Assembly: GCF_025290835.2 (NCBI RefSeq)
Contig: NZ_JAOCQD020000001.1
Span: 744,001-808,000 of the forward strand
DNA length: 64,000 bases
Direction: 5' to 3'
From: Aquabacterium sp. OR-4
GTDB lineage: Bacteria; Pseudomonadota; Gammaproteobacteria; Burkholderiales; Burkholderiaceae_C
The notes under the pieces are model-generated. The model was not told the origin of the DNA. It saw only the letters and a list, made by a program, of their open reading frames with translations, and did no database searches. Shown here piece after piece: positions 35,836 through 48,879 of the stretch. The position numbers and the translations under genes were made by a program. Position 1 is the stretch's first letter, and each line of letters opens with the position of its first letter.

Positions 35836-36702
35836 ATGCCCCTGCCCGCCGCCAACCCGACCTCCGGCGCCGATGTGTCCACCGTCCGTGCCGGCGCGGA
35901 TGTGCCCACCGGCCGTGCCGGCGCGGCCGGGCGCCGCGCGCTGCTGCAGGCCCTGGCCGGGCTGTGCGCCGGCACGCTGCCGCTGCCGCTGCGCGCCTGG
36001 GGGGCCGACCCGGTGCCGCAGTGCGGCAAGGGCGCACCGCCGGCCTATCCGCCGGTGGACAAGCCGCCGCTGCTGCAGTGCTGGGTGGACGGCCTGCGCC
36101 AGGACGGCCCGCTGCCCGACTGCAGCCCGCTGCGCCAGCAAGACCATGTGCTGCTGATCCGCCTGAGCGCCAGCTATGTGGCCGCCGGTGGCATCGAGGA
36201 GCAGCTGGGCCGCATCGGCGCGGTGTCCAACCTGAAGGGCATGCCCTACTGGTCGTTCACCGACCGCCAGCGCCAGCCGCTGATCCGCGAGGCCTATGCC
36301 ATCGAGTCGCCCGGCAGCACGAAGCCGCGGCCCGACTTTGCGCCGGCCGAGCTGCGCCGCGGGCAGGACGTGTTCTTCGTGCACAGCGACAACCGCTCGT
36401 CGGCCCTGGTGCCCTTTGCCATGCGCCTGACCCAGCAGGGCCCGGGCAGCTTTGCGCTGCGTGTGGAGAACCTGGGCGATGTGCGCTTCATGGGCTTCAC
36501 GGTGCTGGCGCCCGGCGAGATCCAGTGGGGCGTGAGCCTCGAGCACCTGGGCGGCAACCGCTTCGGCTACCGCAGCATGCTGGGCCTGCGCAAGCTGCGC
36601 ATGGGCTCGGCCGACAAGCACCGGCTGTCGAACCTGGCGCGCGTGGTGGCGATGTTCGATCTGCTCAGCGGCCGGTTGACCGAGATCGAGTCGTACCGCT
36701 GA
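35836..36702 (+). CDS. Exported protein of unknown function
   Basis: The 288-residue protein is not recognised. The N-terminus holds a 27-nt tandem repeat (two copies of GADVxTxRA) and then GRRALLQALAGLCAGTLPLP with two arginines, which looks like a Tat or Sec signal with cleavage near AWGA. The mature part contains several cysteines (QCGKG, LQCWVDG, PDCSPL) and the block PGEIQWGVSLEHLGGNRFGY. The ATG follows AGGA by 7 nt. It is next to the halogenase (55 bp) and probably in the same unit as the TonB receptor. A periplasmic partner of the sugar-uptake system is a guess. Confidence 0.7.
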   Translation: MPLPAANPTSGADVSTVRAGADVPTGRAGAAGRRALLQALAGLCAGTLPLPLRAWGADPVPQCGKGAPPAYPPVDKPPLLQCWVDGLRQDGPLPDCSPLRQQDHVLLIRLSASYVAAGGIEEQLGRIGAVSNLKGMPYWSFTDRQRQPLIREAYAIESPGSTKPRPDFAPAELRRGQDVFFVHSDNRSSALVPFAMRLTQQGPGSFALRVENLGDVRFMGFTVLAPGEIQWGVSLEHLGGNRFGYRSMLGLRKLRMGSADKHRLSNLARVVAMFDLLSGRLTEIESYR

Positions 36703-36724
36703 GCGGCCGGGCTCCGGCCGCGGC

Positions 36725-39430
36725 CTACTGGCGCGGCGCCCTCGGCGTCGGCGCCGGCACCAGCAGCACGCCGTGGCGTGCCGGCAGCTGCAGCTGCAGC
36801 CAGCCCTGGCGCGCCTGCAGCGCCGGGCCGCCCAGCAGATCGGCAAAGCGCGTGTCGGCCGGCAGGCCGGCCGGCAGGGCCACGCGCAGGCTGCGCGGCC
36901 CATCGGCATTGCTGTAGCCGGTGATGGCCCAGCGGGCCGGCGCGGCGGCCTGGCCGGTGCCGCCACCCGTGCCCGGGCCGGGCGCCAGGCGGCGCGCCAG
37001 CACCAGCGCCTGCTCGTCCACATGCAGCGGCGCCAGCAGCGTGCCGCGGCTGAGCACCGGGTGGGCCTTGCGCAGCGCGATCAGGCGGCGCACCTCGTCT
37101 TCGAGCACGGTGTCGGGCTGGCCGCCTTCGTCGGCCCAGGGGTAGGGCGCGCGGTTGTACGGGTCTTCGCCGCCGCCCAGGCCGACCTCGTCGCCGTAGT
37201 AGATGGCCGGCGCGCCGGGGTAGCTCAGCTGCAGCAGCATGGCCAGGCGCAGGCGCTGGCGTGCCAGGGCGCGCTGCGGCGCGGGCGTGGTGGCGCCCTT
37301 GTCGCCCAGCACCCAGCTGGCCCGGGGCTGGTCGTGGCTGGAGAGCAGGTTCATCAGCGCATGAAAGGCCGGTGGCGGCACCTGCTCGCGCAGGTGCTCC
37401 AGCTGGGCCGCCATGGCCTGGGCACTGCCGCCCGCGGCCCAGTCGAGCACCGCGTTGCGGAAGATGTAGTTCATCGTCGAGTCGAACATGTCGCCCAGCA
37501 GGTGCTTGGCGGGGTCGAACCAGGTCTCGGCGATGGTCAGCGCGTCGGGCCGGGTGGCCTTGACCACGCCGCGCCATTCGCGCCAGAAGTCGTCGGGCAC
37601 CCAGGGCGCCACATCCATGCGCCAGCCGGCGGCGCCGCGCTGCAGCCAGTGGCGCGTGACCGAGTCGGGCGCGCGGTAGGCAAAGTGGCGCCACGCGGGG
37701 GCGTTCTTGTCGAGCTCGGGCAGGTCGGTCACGCCAACCCAGCCCTGGTACTGCTTGTCGGGCTCGCTCTGGCTGGTGTCGAAGCGGTACCAGCTGGCAT
37801 AGGGCGAGGCCGGGTTGGGCCGGCCGCCGGCAAAAGCACCGACAGGAGCGCCGGCCGACGGCCCGCTGCCCGCGTGGTTGCCAAAGCGGTCGAAGTACAC
37901 CGAGTCGCTGCCGGTGTGGTTGAGCGAGGCATCGGGGATGAAGCGCAGGCCCAGGCGCGCGGCGCTGGCGGTGAGGCGCTCGAAATCGGCATTGCTGCCA
38001 AAGCCGGGATCGATGCGGTGGTAGTCGGCCGTGTCGTACTTGTGGTTGCTGGCGGCCAGGAACAGCGGCGTGCTGTAGATCGCGGTGATGCCCAGGCGCT
38101 GCAGGTGCGGCAGCTTGTCGATCAGGCCGGCGATGTCGCCGCCGAAGAAGTCGTTGTTATAGAACGAGTCCGAGCCATCGCCGCTGCCGGGCCGGTAGGG
38201 CGTGCCGATCCAGCGCGCCTGGGCCTCGATCTGGTGGTGCTGGTGGTAGCGGCGCGTGCCGGGCTGCGGGTCGTTGCGCCGGTCGCCGTTGCGAAAGCGC
38301 TCGGGAAAGACGTAGTAGTACACCGCCTGCTGTGCCCAGGCCGGCACCCGGAAGCCCGGCTGGTAGACGCTGAGCCGGTAGCGCCGGATGGCGGTGGGCG
38401 AGGCCGGGCCGGCGGCCGGCATGGCCGCCACCGTGGCCAGGCCGCCCACACCCTTCTCGCGCGTCCAGGCCAGGGGTTCGGCGTTGTTGTGCAGCACCCA
38501 GGTCTGGCCGCCGATGCGGGCCTCGAACCAGTAGCCCTGCACGCCCACGGCGTTGAACTGCCAGGTCGCGCTGAACTGCTCGCGGCCCGCGCCCAGGCGT
38601 GTGCGCTGCATCGGCACCCGTGCCAGCGCGGTGTAGCGCAGCACGCTCTGGTCGCCTTCGAGTGTGCGCTGCTCGAGCACCAGCGTGAGGCTGTCCACGC
38701 CCGCGGCCGCCGCCACCGCGAAGCGCACGCGCTGCCCGGCCGGCACGGCGCCAAAGGGCTGCTTGTGCGCCAGCGCGCGCGAGTCGTAGCGCAGGCTGCG
38801 GGCCACCGGGTCGCTGACCTCGGCTGCGCGCAGCTCGGTGAGCTGGCAGCGCGGCTGGCCGGGCATCAGCGCCTGGCAGTCGTCGATCTGCAGTTGCGGC
38901 GGGCCGCCGGCCACCGGCCAGCGCAGCACCAGGCGGTGCAGGCCGCCGGCAAAGTGGCGCTGCAGCTCGCGGCCGCGGGCGGCCAGCGTGAGCGGGCCGC
39001 TGGCGGGCGGCATGGCCGCGCCGCCGGGCCCGGCGGGCTGGCCGAAATCGGCATCGGCGCTCCAGGCCTCGTCGCCGAGCTTGAAGCGCTGCTCGCCCTC
39101 CAGCGGCAGCACCAGCTCGTGGCGATCGCAGGCCCAGGGCAGGCGCTGGCGCTCGTCGGCCGTCCAGCCGTTGAGGCTGCCGCGCAGGTACAGCGTGCGG
39201 CCGGCCAGCGGGTCGGGCTGGCAGCCGGCCGGCGGGCTGCCGGGGGCGGCGGGCGTGGTGGCTGCGTTGGGTGCGTTGGCTGCGTTCGCTGCGGTGCTGG
39301 CGATATTGGCGGTCGAGGGCGCGGGTGCGGGCTCGGCCGCCGTGGCGCTGCCCGCGGCGGCCAGCAGCAGCGGCAACAGCAGGGGACGCCAGCTTGCCGG
39401 CGTCAGCGCGCGGCGCAGCGCGGCGCTCAT
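36725..39430 (-). CDS. Exported GH13 alpha-amylase family enzyme
   Basis: The 901-residue protein has a signal peptide ([20 protein letters not shown] onward, cleavage near ATAA), an Ala/Asn/Pro-rich linker, a starch-binding-like domain (LYLRGSLNGWTADERQ) and a GH13 barrel. The catalytic residues are Asp near 606 (GWRMDVAPW), Glu near 635 (LTIAETWFD) and Asp near 700 (LLSSHDQPR). It resembles cyclomaltodextrinase or neopullulanase enzymes but is larger, so the exact product is uncertain. The ATG overlaps the stop of the upstream amylase (ATGA). It is the last gene of the mal operon. Confidence 0.9.
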   Translation of the reverse strand: MSAALRRALTPASWRPLLLPLLLAAAGSATAAEPAPAPSTANIASTAANAANAPNAATTPAAPGSPPAGCQPDPLAGRTLYLRGSLNGWTADERQRLPWACDRHELVLPLEGEQRFKLGDEAWSADADFGQPAGPGGAAMPPASGPLTLAARGRELQRHFAGGLHRLVLRWPVAGGPPQLQIDDCQALMPGQPRCQLTELRAAEVSDPVARSLRYDSRALAHKQPFGAVPAGQRVRFAVAAAAGVDSLTLVLEQRTLEGDQSVLRYTALARVPMQRTRLGAGREQFSATWQFNAVGVQGYWFEARIGGQTWVLHNNAEPLAWTREKGVGGLATVAAMPAAGPASPTAIRRYRLSVYQPGFRVPAWAQQAVYYYVFPERFRNGDRRNDPQPGTRRYHQHHQIEAQARWIGTPYRPGSGDGSDSFYNNDFFGGDIAGLIDKLPHLQRLGITAIYSTPLFLAASNHKYDTADYHRIDPGFGSNADFERLTASAARLGLRFIPDASLNHTGSDSVYFDRFGNHAGSGPSAGAPVGAFAGGRPNPASPYASWYRFDTSQSEPDKQYQGWVGVTDLPELDKNAPAWRHFAYRAPDSVTRHWLQRGAAGWRMDVAPWVPDDFWREWRGVVKATRPDALTIAETWFDPAKHLLGDMFDSTMNYIFRNAVLDWAAGGSAQAMAAQLEHLREQVPPPAFHALMNLLSSHDQPRASWVLGDKGATTPAPQRALARQRLRLAMLLQLSYPGAPAIYYGDEVGLGGGEDPYNRAPYPWADEGGQPDTVLEDEVRRLIALRKAHPVLSRGTLLAPLHVDEQALVLARRLAPGPGTGGGTGQAAAPARWAITGYSNADGPRSLRVALPAGLPADTRFADLLGGPALQARQGWLQLQLPARHGVLLVPAPTPRAPRQ

Positions 39431-41061
39431 TGCACGCGCTTGTAGTTGCTGTAGCCGCCGGCCGTGCTGGGTTGCGGCTTGAGCACCCACACGGTCTGCG
39501 GCGGCAGGCTGGCCATCACCATGCCGGCCTGCAGATTGACCACCTGGCCGCTGAGCTGGTCGACCAGGTTGTCGCCGTCCATCAGCTTGGAGTTGGCCAC
39601 CATCACCGTGGTGTCGATGGCGGTCTTGCCCGGGTTGGCGATCACCAGCACGGTGTCGGTGGCGCGGTCGGTGTGGCGCTCGAAGGCCAGCACGTTGCCG
39701 CTGGCCTCGGCGCTGCGGAAGTCGCCCACGCGCAGCGCGCGGTGGGCCTTGCGCAGCGCGGTGAGCTGGCGTGTCCAGGCCAGGTCGGGGTGCTGGGCGG
39801 CCACGCGGTCCCAGCGCATCGGGCCGCGCATCTCGGGGTCGTCGCCACCTTCCATGCCCACCTCGCTGCCGTAGTACAGGTTCACCGCGCCGGGCAGCGT
39901 GAACATCAGCACCTGGGCCAGACGGCGGGCCTTGGCGTCGGGGATGGTGGTGGCCACGCGGAAGGTGTCGTGGTTGTCGAGGTAGAGCCAGCTCTTGAGC
40001 AGGTGCTCGTAGTCGGCGTCGCGCAGCATGCGGGCCGTCATGCGCTGGAAGGCGGGCGCGTCCAGCGTGCCGTTGGCCAGCGCGATCAGCAGCTTGCGCA
40101 GGCCGAAGTGCATCACGCCGTCGACCGACGGGAACCACTCGCGCGGGTAGTTCGGAATCTCGCCCAGCACCAGCGAGCCGGGCTTCTCGGCATGCGCGGC
40201 GCGGGTCAGCTCGTCGAGGTAGCGAAAGCCGATGTCGAAGGCCACGTCCAGGCGCCAGCCGTCGGCGCCGTCGCGCAGGTAGCTGCGCACCACCGAATCG
40301 GGTGCGCCCCACAGGTGCTGGCGCACGGCCGGCAGCTCGAGGTTCAGCTCGGGCAGGTTCTGTGCGTTCCACCAGGTGCGGGTGCCGCCCTGGTACTGCG
40401 GGCCGAACACGAACCAGTCCTTGCTGCCGGCCTCGCCGGCGGCGGGCACGCGGCCTTCGCGCTCGGCCTCGGCGGCGCGGTAGCGTGGCGCGTTGCGGCC
40501 CATGTGGTTGAACACGCCGTCGAGCACCAGCTTCAGGCCGCGGGCGCGGGCCTCGGCGGCCAGGCGGCGCAGGTCGTCGCGCGTGCCGTACTCGGGCGAG
40601 ATCTGCTGGTAGTCGAGCGCGTCGTACTTGTGGTTGGTGTAGGCCAGCACGATCGGGTTGAGGTACAGCACCTCGGCGCCGAGCTGCTGCACATGGTCGA
40701 GGCGCGCGGTGGTGCTGGCCAGGTCGCCGCCCCAGAAGTCGATCTCGTGGCTCCAGAGCTTTTCGGCCTCGAGGTAGCGGCCGCGGCGCGGCTCCTCGGT
40801 CCAGCCGCGCAGGGTCTTGGGCGCCGGGTACAGCGCGCGCTTGGCCGCCAGGTTGGCGCTGGGCGCAAAGCGGTCGACCAGCACCTGGTAGACGATGGCG
40901 CCGTTGCGCCAGTCGGCCTCGCGCTGGGTGTAGCGGCCGGCCAGCGGCGCGTCAAAACTGTTGGCGTAGGTCATCGGGGTGGGGGTCTGGGCCAGCGCGC
41001 CGGCTCCGAGCTGGGCCGCCAGCGTGGCGGCAACAAGAAGGGGCTTCATGAGGCGGGTCAT
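39427..41061 (-). CDS. Exported GH13 alpha-amylase or cyclomaltodextrinase
   Basis: The 544-residue protein starts with a signal peptide (about 1-25, GALA-Q). The GH13 barrel shows DFWGGDLA, then LDGVFNH, the nucleophile Asp near 272 (GWRLDVAFD), Glu near 301 (LVLGEIPNY) and Asp near 365 (YLDNHDTFR). It probably hydrolyses maltodextrins in the periplasm before or after uptake. Its start overlaps the malG stop and its stop overlaps the next amylase start, both as ATGA, so both enzymes are translationally coupled to the ABC transporter genes. Confidence 0.92.
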   Translation of the reverse strand: MTRLMKPLLVAATLAAQLGAGALAQTPTPMTYANSFDAPLAGRYTQREADWRNGAIVYQVLVDRFAPSANLAAKRALYPAPKTLRGWTEEPRRGRYLEAEKLWSHEIDFWGGDLASTTARLDHVQQLGAEVLYLNPIVLAYTNHKYDALDYQQISPEYGTRDDLRRLAAEARARGLKLVLDGVFNHMGRNAPRYRAAEAEREGRVPAAGEAGSKDWFVFGPQYQGGTRTWWNAQNLPELNLELPAVRQHLWGAPDSVVRSYLRDGADGWRLDVAFDIGFRYLDELTRAAHAEKPGSLVLGEIPNYPREWFPSVDGVMHFGLRKLLIALANGTLDAPAFQRMTARMLRDADYEHLLKSWLYLDNHDTFRVATTIPDAKARRLAQVLMFTLPGAVNLYYGSEVGMEGGDDPEMRGPMRWDRVAAQHPDLAWTRQLTALRKAHRALRVGDFRSAEASGNVLAFERHTDRATDTVLVIANPGKTAIDTTVMVANSKLMDGDNLVDQLSGQVVNLQAGMVMASLPPQTVWVLKPQPSTAGGYSNYKRVQ

Positions 41062-41948
41062 CCTTTCACGCCACCGGCGGTGAGGCCCGAGACGATCCAG
41101 CGCTGCGCCGCCAGGAACACCAGCGTGATCGGCAGGCCGCTCAGCACCGCGGCGGCGGCGAAGTCGCCCCACAGGTACTTCTGCTCGTACAGGTAGAACT
41201 TGCTGCCCACGGCCAGCGTGAGGTTGGGCTCTTCGCGCAGCAGCACGCTGGCCACCGGGTACTCGATGATGGTGCCGATGAAGGCCAGCACGAACACCAC
41301 CATCAGGATCGGCACGGCCATCGGCAGCAGCACGCGGCGAAAGGCCTGCCAGTGCGTGGCGCCGTCGATCTTGGCGTTTTCCTCGATCTCGACCGGGATG
41401 GTCTCGAAGTAGCCCTTGATCGTCCAGATGTGCGTGGCCACGCCGCCGCAATAGGCCACCACCAGGCCGGCATGCGTTTCAACGCCCAGCCAGGGCAGGC
41501 TCTGGCCGATGCCTTCGAAGATGGCGTAGATGGCCACCAGCGCCACCGCCACCGGAAACATCTGCAGCAGCAGCATGCTGTTGAGGATGAGCGTCTTGTG
41601 CGCAAAGCGCAGCCGCGCAAAGGCATAGGCCGCGGTGGTGGAGATGGCCACGATCAGCAGCGCCGAGACGGTGGCGATCTTGATGCTGTTCCACAGCCAC
41701 AGCAGCACTGGAAAGGGCGGCTGCACCAGCGTGCCGTCGGGCCGCGTCACGGCCATGCCCAGCGCCAGCTGCCAGTGCTCCCAGCTGATGGTGCTGGGGA
41801 TCAGCGAGCCGGTGGCAAAGTTGCCCGGCCGCAGGCTGATCGACACCACCGCCAGCAGCGGAAACAGCGTCAGCGCGATCAGCACCCACAGCCCGACATG
41901 CAGCGCGCGCACGCGCCAGCGGTGGCTCTTGCCGGTGACCAGGGCCAT
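41058..41948 (-). CDS. malG: Maltose/maltodextrin ABC permease MalG
   Basis: The 296-residue inner membrane protein has six predicted spans and the ABC permease EAA loop [20 protein letters not shown], which contacts MalK. The end [45 protein letters not shown] (quoted for its last part [11 protein letters not shown]) matches MalG. The ATG at 41948 is 5 nt after the malF stop. The stop overlaps the next amylase gene. Confidence 0.96.
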   Translation of the reverse strand: MALVTGKSHRWRVRALHVGLWVLIALTLFPLLAVVSISLRPGNFATGSLIPSTISWEHWQLALGMAVTRPDGTLVQPPFPVLLWLWNSIKIATVSALLIVAISTTAAYAFARLRFAHKTLILNSMLLLQMFPVAVALVAIYAIFEGIGQSLPWLGVETHAGLVVAYCGGVATHIWTIKGYFETIPVEIEENAKIDGATHWQAFRRVLLPMAVPILMVVFVLAFIGTIIEYPVASVLLREEPNLTLAVGSKFYLYEQKYLWGDFAAAAVLSGLPITLVFLAAQRWIVSGLTAGGVKG

Positions 41949-41953
41949 GGTGC

Positions 41954-43504
41954 TTACCTCTTGGCGGGTGGCGCATCGGCGCTGCGCATGAAGCGCAGCT
42001 GCAGCAGCGCCATCAGCGCCACCATGCCGAAGATCAGGGTGGAGATGGCCGCGGCCAGGCCGAAGTTCTGGCCGGCGTCGGTGAAGGCGATGCGGTAGGT
42101 GTAGCTGACCAGGATGTCGGTGGTGCCGGCCGGCAGCTTGGTGTTCAGGACGTCGGGCCGGCCGTCGGTGAGCAGGCTGATCAGCACGAAGTTGTTGAAG
42201 TTGAACGCGAAGGCGCTGATCAGCAGCGGCATCAGCGGCCGCACGATCAGCGGCGCGGTGATGCGGCGGAAGTTGGTCCAGGGGCCGGCGCCGGCAATCG
42301 CCGAGGCCTCGTACAGATCGGCCGGAATGGCCTTCAGCAGCCCGGTGGCCAGCACCATGATGTACGGGTAGCCCAGCCAGGTGTTGACGATCAGCAGCAT
42401 GGCCTTGGCCAGCAGCGGATCGGCAAACCAGGCCGGGCGGATGCCGAACAGGCCATCGAGGATGGCGTTGATCTCGCCGAAGTTCTGGTTGAACAGGCCC
42501 TTGAACACCAGGATCGAGATGAAGCCCGGCACGGCATAGGGCAGGAACAGCAGCGTGCGGTACAGCGTGCGGTGCTTCAGCCCCTCCCAGTTCAGCGCCA
42601 CGGCCAGGCCCAGGCCCAGCGCGGTTGAGAAGATCACGGTGAGCGCCGAGAAGGTGACCGTCCAGCCGAAGATGGCGACGAAGGGGCCGCGGAAATCGGC
42701 ATCGGCGAGCATGCGCTGGTAGTGCGCGAAGCCGATGCCCACCTTGAAGCCGGGCGTCAGCACCTGGCCCGGCGCGGTCTCGAAATAGCCGGTGTCGAGG
42801 TTGGGCCTGGCCAGCGTGCCATCGGCCGTGCTCCTGAGGCTGCCATCGGCCTGCCCCAGCCACAGCGGCTTGACCGGGGCGAACTCGCGCAGGCCGGCAT
42901 AGCCCAGCACCGCGCCGCCGGGGACCTGGATGCGCAGGGCCTGCAGCGCCGGGCGCAGCGCGATGCGCTGGCGCAGGTCGGCGGGCGTGCCGGTGGCCGT
43001 GCCGGCATTGAGTGTGGCGGTGATGGGCGCGGCATCGGCAGCGGGCGGGCGGTCGAGGTCGAGCACCGCCGTGCTCAGCACCGGGCCGTCGCGGCCATCG
43101 GCCGGGGTCAGCGTCAGGCGGTGGCCCGAGGCCTCGCGCAGCAGCGCGAAGTCGTAGGCGCCGGCCTCGTCGAACTCGCGCTGGTCCAGCAGGTAGGCGC
43201 GGGCACGCTCCTGGCTGAGCAGGTGCGCCGAGGCGTAGTTGGTGAAGCCGATCTGCACCGTGTACAGCAGCGGAAACGCGGCAAACAGCAGCATGCCGGC
43301 CACGCCCGGGAACAGGTACTTCCAGGCGACGTTCTTGCCGGCGCTGGCGTAGAGGGTGAGTGCGGTGGCGCCGGCGGCGAGCAGGCCCAGCGCCCACATC
43401 GGCTGGCCGGCGGCGTAGGTGCGGAAAACGGCCCACAGCAGGATGAGTGCCGTGGCCGCTGCGACGGCATGTCGCGTCAGCGAGGAGGCTCTTGGTGCGC
43501 TCAC
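41954..43504 (-). CDS. malF: Maltose/maltodextrin ABC permease MalF
   Basis: The protein has 516 residues with the GTG start at 43504, close to the 514 of E. coli MalF. The N-terminal spans precede a large periplasmic loop (about 80-240, including the segment with [20 protein letters not shown]), followed by the permease core with [20 protein letters not shown]. The EAA loop [20 protein letters not shown] contacts MalK. A TTG at 43543 is an alternative start without a good ribosome binding site. It lies between malE and malG in the operon. Confidence 0.93.
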   Translation of the reverse strand: MSAPRASSLTRHAVAAATALILLWAVFRTYAAGQPMWALGLLAAGATALTLYASAGKNVAWKYLFPGVAGMLLFAAFPLLYTVQIGFTNYASAHLLSQERARAYLLDQREFDEAGAYDFALLREASGHRLTLTPADGRDGPVLSTAVLDLDRPPAADAAPITATLNAGTATGTPADLRQRIALRPALQALRIQVPGGAVLGYAGLREFAPVKPLWLGQADGSLRSTADGTLARPNLDTGYFETAPGQVLTPGFKVGIGFAHYQRMLADADFRGPFVAIFGWTVTFSALTVIFSTALGLGLAVALNWEGLKHRTLYRTLLFLPYAVPGFISILVFKGLFNQNFGEINAILDGLFGIRPAWFADPLLAKAMLLIVNTWLGYPYIMVLATGLLKAIPADLYEASAIAGAGPWTNFRRITAPLIVRPLMPLLISAFAFNFNNFVLISLLTDGRPDVLNTKLPAGTTDILVSYTYRIAFTDAGQNFGLAAAISTLIFGMVALMALLQLRFMRSADAPPAKR

Positions 43505-43577
43505 GTTGCTTGTTTCTTGTGCTTGTCGTCGCGGTTGCCGCAAGCCGCGGCCCGCAAGGGCCAGGCGCCTGTGACGC

Positions 43578-44825
43578 TCATTTCACAAGCATCCGCGCCG
43601 CCGCGCCATCCAGCGCCTCTTTGGGCGGCTGTCGGCCCTGGGTGATGGCCTCCAGCGCCGCGTCCATCGCCGGCCAGAAGCGGCCGACCTCGGGGATGTT
43701 TGGAATCGGCGCGCCGGCGCGGACATTGGCCATGGTGGCGCGGATCAGCGGATCGGCCGACAGCTCGGCGTAATAGGCCTTGTTGGCCGGCGTGCCCAGC
43801 GGCACGTCGGCCGAGATGGTCTTCAGGCCGCTCAGCGACAGCACATGGTGCTCGAGGAACTCGCGCGCGATGTCCTTGTGCGGGCTGGGCGCGGTGATCA
43901 TGCAGCCCAGCACGCCCACGAAGGGCTTGGCCGCCTGCCCGGCCACCGAGGGGATCGCCGCCACGCCGAAATCGATGCCGGCCTTGCGCGCGTTGTCCCA
44001 GGCCCAGGGGCCGCTGATCATCATGGCCACCTTGCCGGCGGCGAACTGCGACTCCATGTCGCTGTAGCGCGCGCCACGCGGCAGCGTGCCGCCCTCGATC
44101 AGGCGCGACAGCATCTGCGCGCCGGCCAGCGCGCCGGGGTTGTTGATGCCCACCTGCCGCGTGTCGGGCTCGCCGCGGGCATCGGCGCCGAAGATCTGGC
44201 CACCAGCCGCGGCCAGCATCGGCCAGGTGAAGAAGGCCTTGTTGTAGTCCCACAGCAGTGCGCGGGCGCCGCCGGCCTTGAGCTGGGCATCGAGTGCCGG
44301 CACGTCCTCGAAGCGCGTGGGCGCCACCGGCACCAGGGCCTTGTTGTGGATCAGGCCGATGGCCTCGAAGCTCACGGGATAGCCCCAGACCTTGCCGCGC
44401 CAGGTCCAGGCACGCCAGGCGGCGGGATCGATGGCGTCGCGCACCGCGCGGCCGGTGTGCACCGGCACGATCAGGCCGGCGCGGGCCCACTCGCCGGTGC
44501 GGTCATGCGGCCAGCAGAAGATGTCGGGGCCCTTGCCGGCGGCGGCCGCGGCCTGGAACTTGTCGGGCGCGGCCTCGGGGTGCTGCACCACCACCGTCAC
44601 GCCCGAGGCGCGGGTGAAGGCGTCGCCCACCTGCTGCAGGCCGTTGTAGCCCTTGTCGCCGTTGATCCACACCAGCAGGCGCGGCGGCGCGGCCGCGGCC
44701 TGCAGTGCAGCGCCCAGCAGCGCCAGCATGCAGGCCCCGCGCCTGGCGAGCCGGCCGGCCGATCGCCCGCGGGCCGCATGGGCGCGATCGGCCGGCTGGG
44801 GTGCGGCCCGGTGCGCGGCCCGCAC
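43578..44825 (-). CDS. malE: Maltose/maltodextrin-binding protein MalE
   Basis: The periplasmic protein binds maltodextrins and delivers them to MalFG. The mature part begins near [20 protein letters not shown], the MalE hallmark, and continues with [21 protein letters not shown] and [20 protein letters not shown]. Start choice is uncertain: the GTG at 44825 gives 415 residues and a long Arg-rich signal region, while the ATG at 44729 gives 383 residues with a very short signal. It is 32 nt after malK. Confidence 0.92.
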   Translation of the reverse strand: MRAAHRAAPQPADRAHAARGRSAGRLARRGACMLALLGAALQAAAAPPRLLVWINGDKGYNGLQQVGDAFTRASGVTVVVQHPEAAPDKFQAAAAAGKGPDIFCWPHDRTGEWARAGLIVPVHTGRAVRDAIDPAAWRAWTWRGKVWGYPVSFEAIGLIHNKALVPVAPTRFEDVPALDAQLKAGGARALLWDYNKAFFTWPMLAAAGGQIFGADARGEPDTRQVGINNPGALAGAQMLSRLIEGGTLPRGARYSDMESQFAAGKVAMMISGPWAWDNARKAGIDFGVAAIPSVAGQAAKPFVGVLGCMITAPSPHKDIAREFLEHHVLSLSGLKTISADVPLGTPANKAYYAELSADPLIRATMANVRAGAPIPNIPEVGRFWPAMDAALEAITQGRQPPKEALDGAAARMLVK

Positions 44826-44857
44826 GGTCAGCGGCGGCCGTGGGCCTGTGCGACCGC

Positions 44858-46003
<1,146 letters not shown>

Positions 46004-46101
46004 GGGTTTGTCACCTCGGGCTGCACCGCGCTGGGGCGGGCTGCCTTGTTGTTGCTGTGGCCAGGCCGGCACGGCCCATGCATGGGGTGTGGGTGGCCTG
46101 T

Positions 46102-46116
46102 TGTAGAGAATATACA
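46102..46116. promoter_or_regulatory. HexR-like operator over the malK -10 box
   Basis: On the + strand TGTAGAGAATATACA has arms TGTAG and ATACA (outer four pairs perfect, fifth mismatched). It covers the -10 box of the malK promoter (46109-46114), an ideal site for repression of the whole mal operon. Confidence 0.6.
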
Positions 46117-46137
46117 GATCGTTTGGTGCGGTGACAA
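46109..46137 (-). promoter_or_regulatory. malK: Promoter of the malK operon
   Basis: On the minus strand TTGTCA (46137-46132) and TATATT (46114-46109) are separated by 17 bp, close to the sigma-70 consensus. It stands 106 bp before the malK start. The -10 box lies inside a TGTAG-type palindrome. Confidence 0.8.
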
Positions 46138-46222
46138 CGGTGCTTGCCCGCATCGCCAAATGCCGAACACTTGAAAAAACAAGCACTTAGCGATTTTCAA
46201 GACCAACCTCGGGGAATCCCGA

Positions 46223-46237
46223 TGTAGGATAACTACA
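46223..46237. promoter_or_regulatory. HexR-like operator upstream of glgP
   Basis: TGTAGGATAACTACA has perfect TGTAG/CTACA arms and lies 50 bp before the glgP start at 46287. It contains TAGGAT, a possible -10, although no good -35 is seen 17 bp upstream. Together with the site at 46102 it brackets the divergent malK/glgP control region. Confidence 0.7.
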
Positions 46238-46286
46238 CAAACAGGCCGCCAGTGGCGATACTTTCCGTCCCCAAGGAGTGGTGCCC

Positions 46287-48752
<2,466 letters not shown>

Positions 48753-48772
48753 GTCCCCCCCGAAGCGCCTGC

Positions 48773-48835
48773 GGCGCCTCCCCCCGGGGGGCGCCGCCAG
48801 CGGCCCGGCAAAGCCGGTTCCGCGGCGGCCGCTGG
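48773..48835. repeat. GC-rich palindromic intergenic repeat between glgP and glgB
   Basis: Two hairpins lie in the 127-bp spacer: GGCGCC arms around a C/G run (48773-48795), and CCAGCGGCC (48797-48805) with GGCCGCTGG (48827-48835) enclosing an inner CCGGC-AAA-GCCGG stem. Similar GC palindromes are common between genes in this bacterial group. They may tune mRNA stability or partial termination between the two genes. Confidence 0.6.
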
Positions 48836-48879
48836 GTTAGATCGCCGCATGTCATCCGGCTGGCGCACACTCAACCCCC

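Noticed and set aside
46170..46201. Inverted repeat CTTGAAAA / TTTTCAAG in the malK-glgP control region
   Set aside because: It is an 8-bp repeat with a 16-nt loop and no T-run; it may be a regulator site, but nothing else in the window shares it, so it was not listed as a feature.
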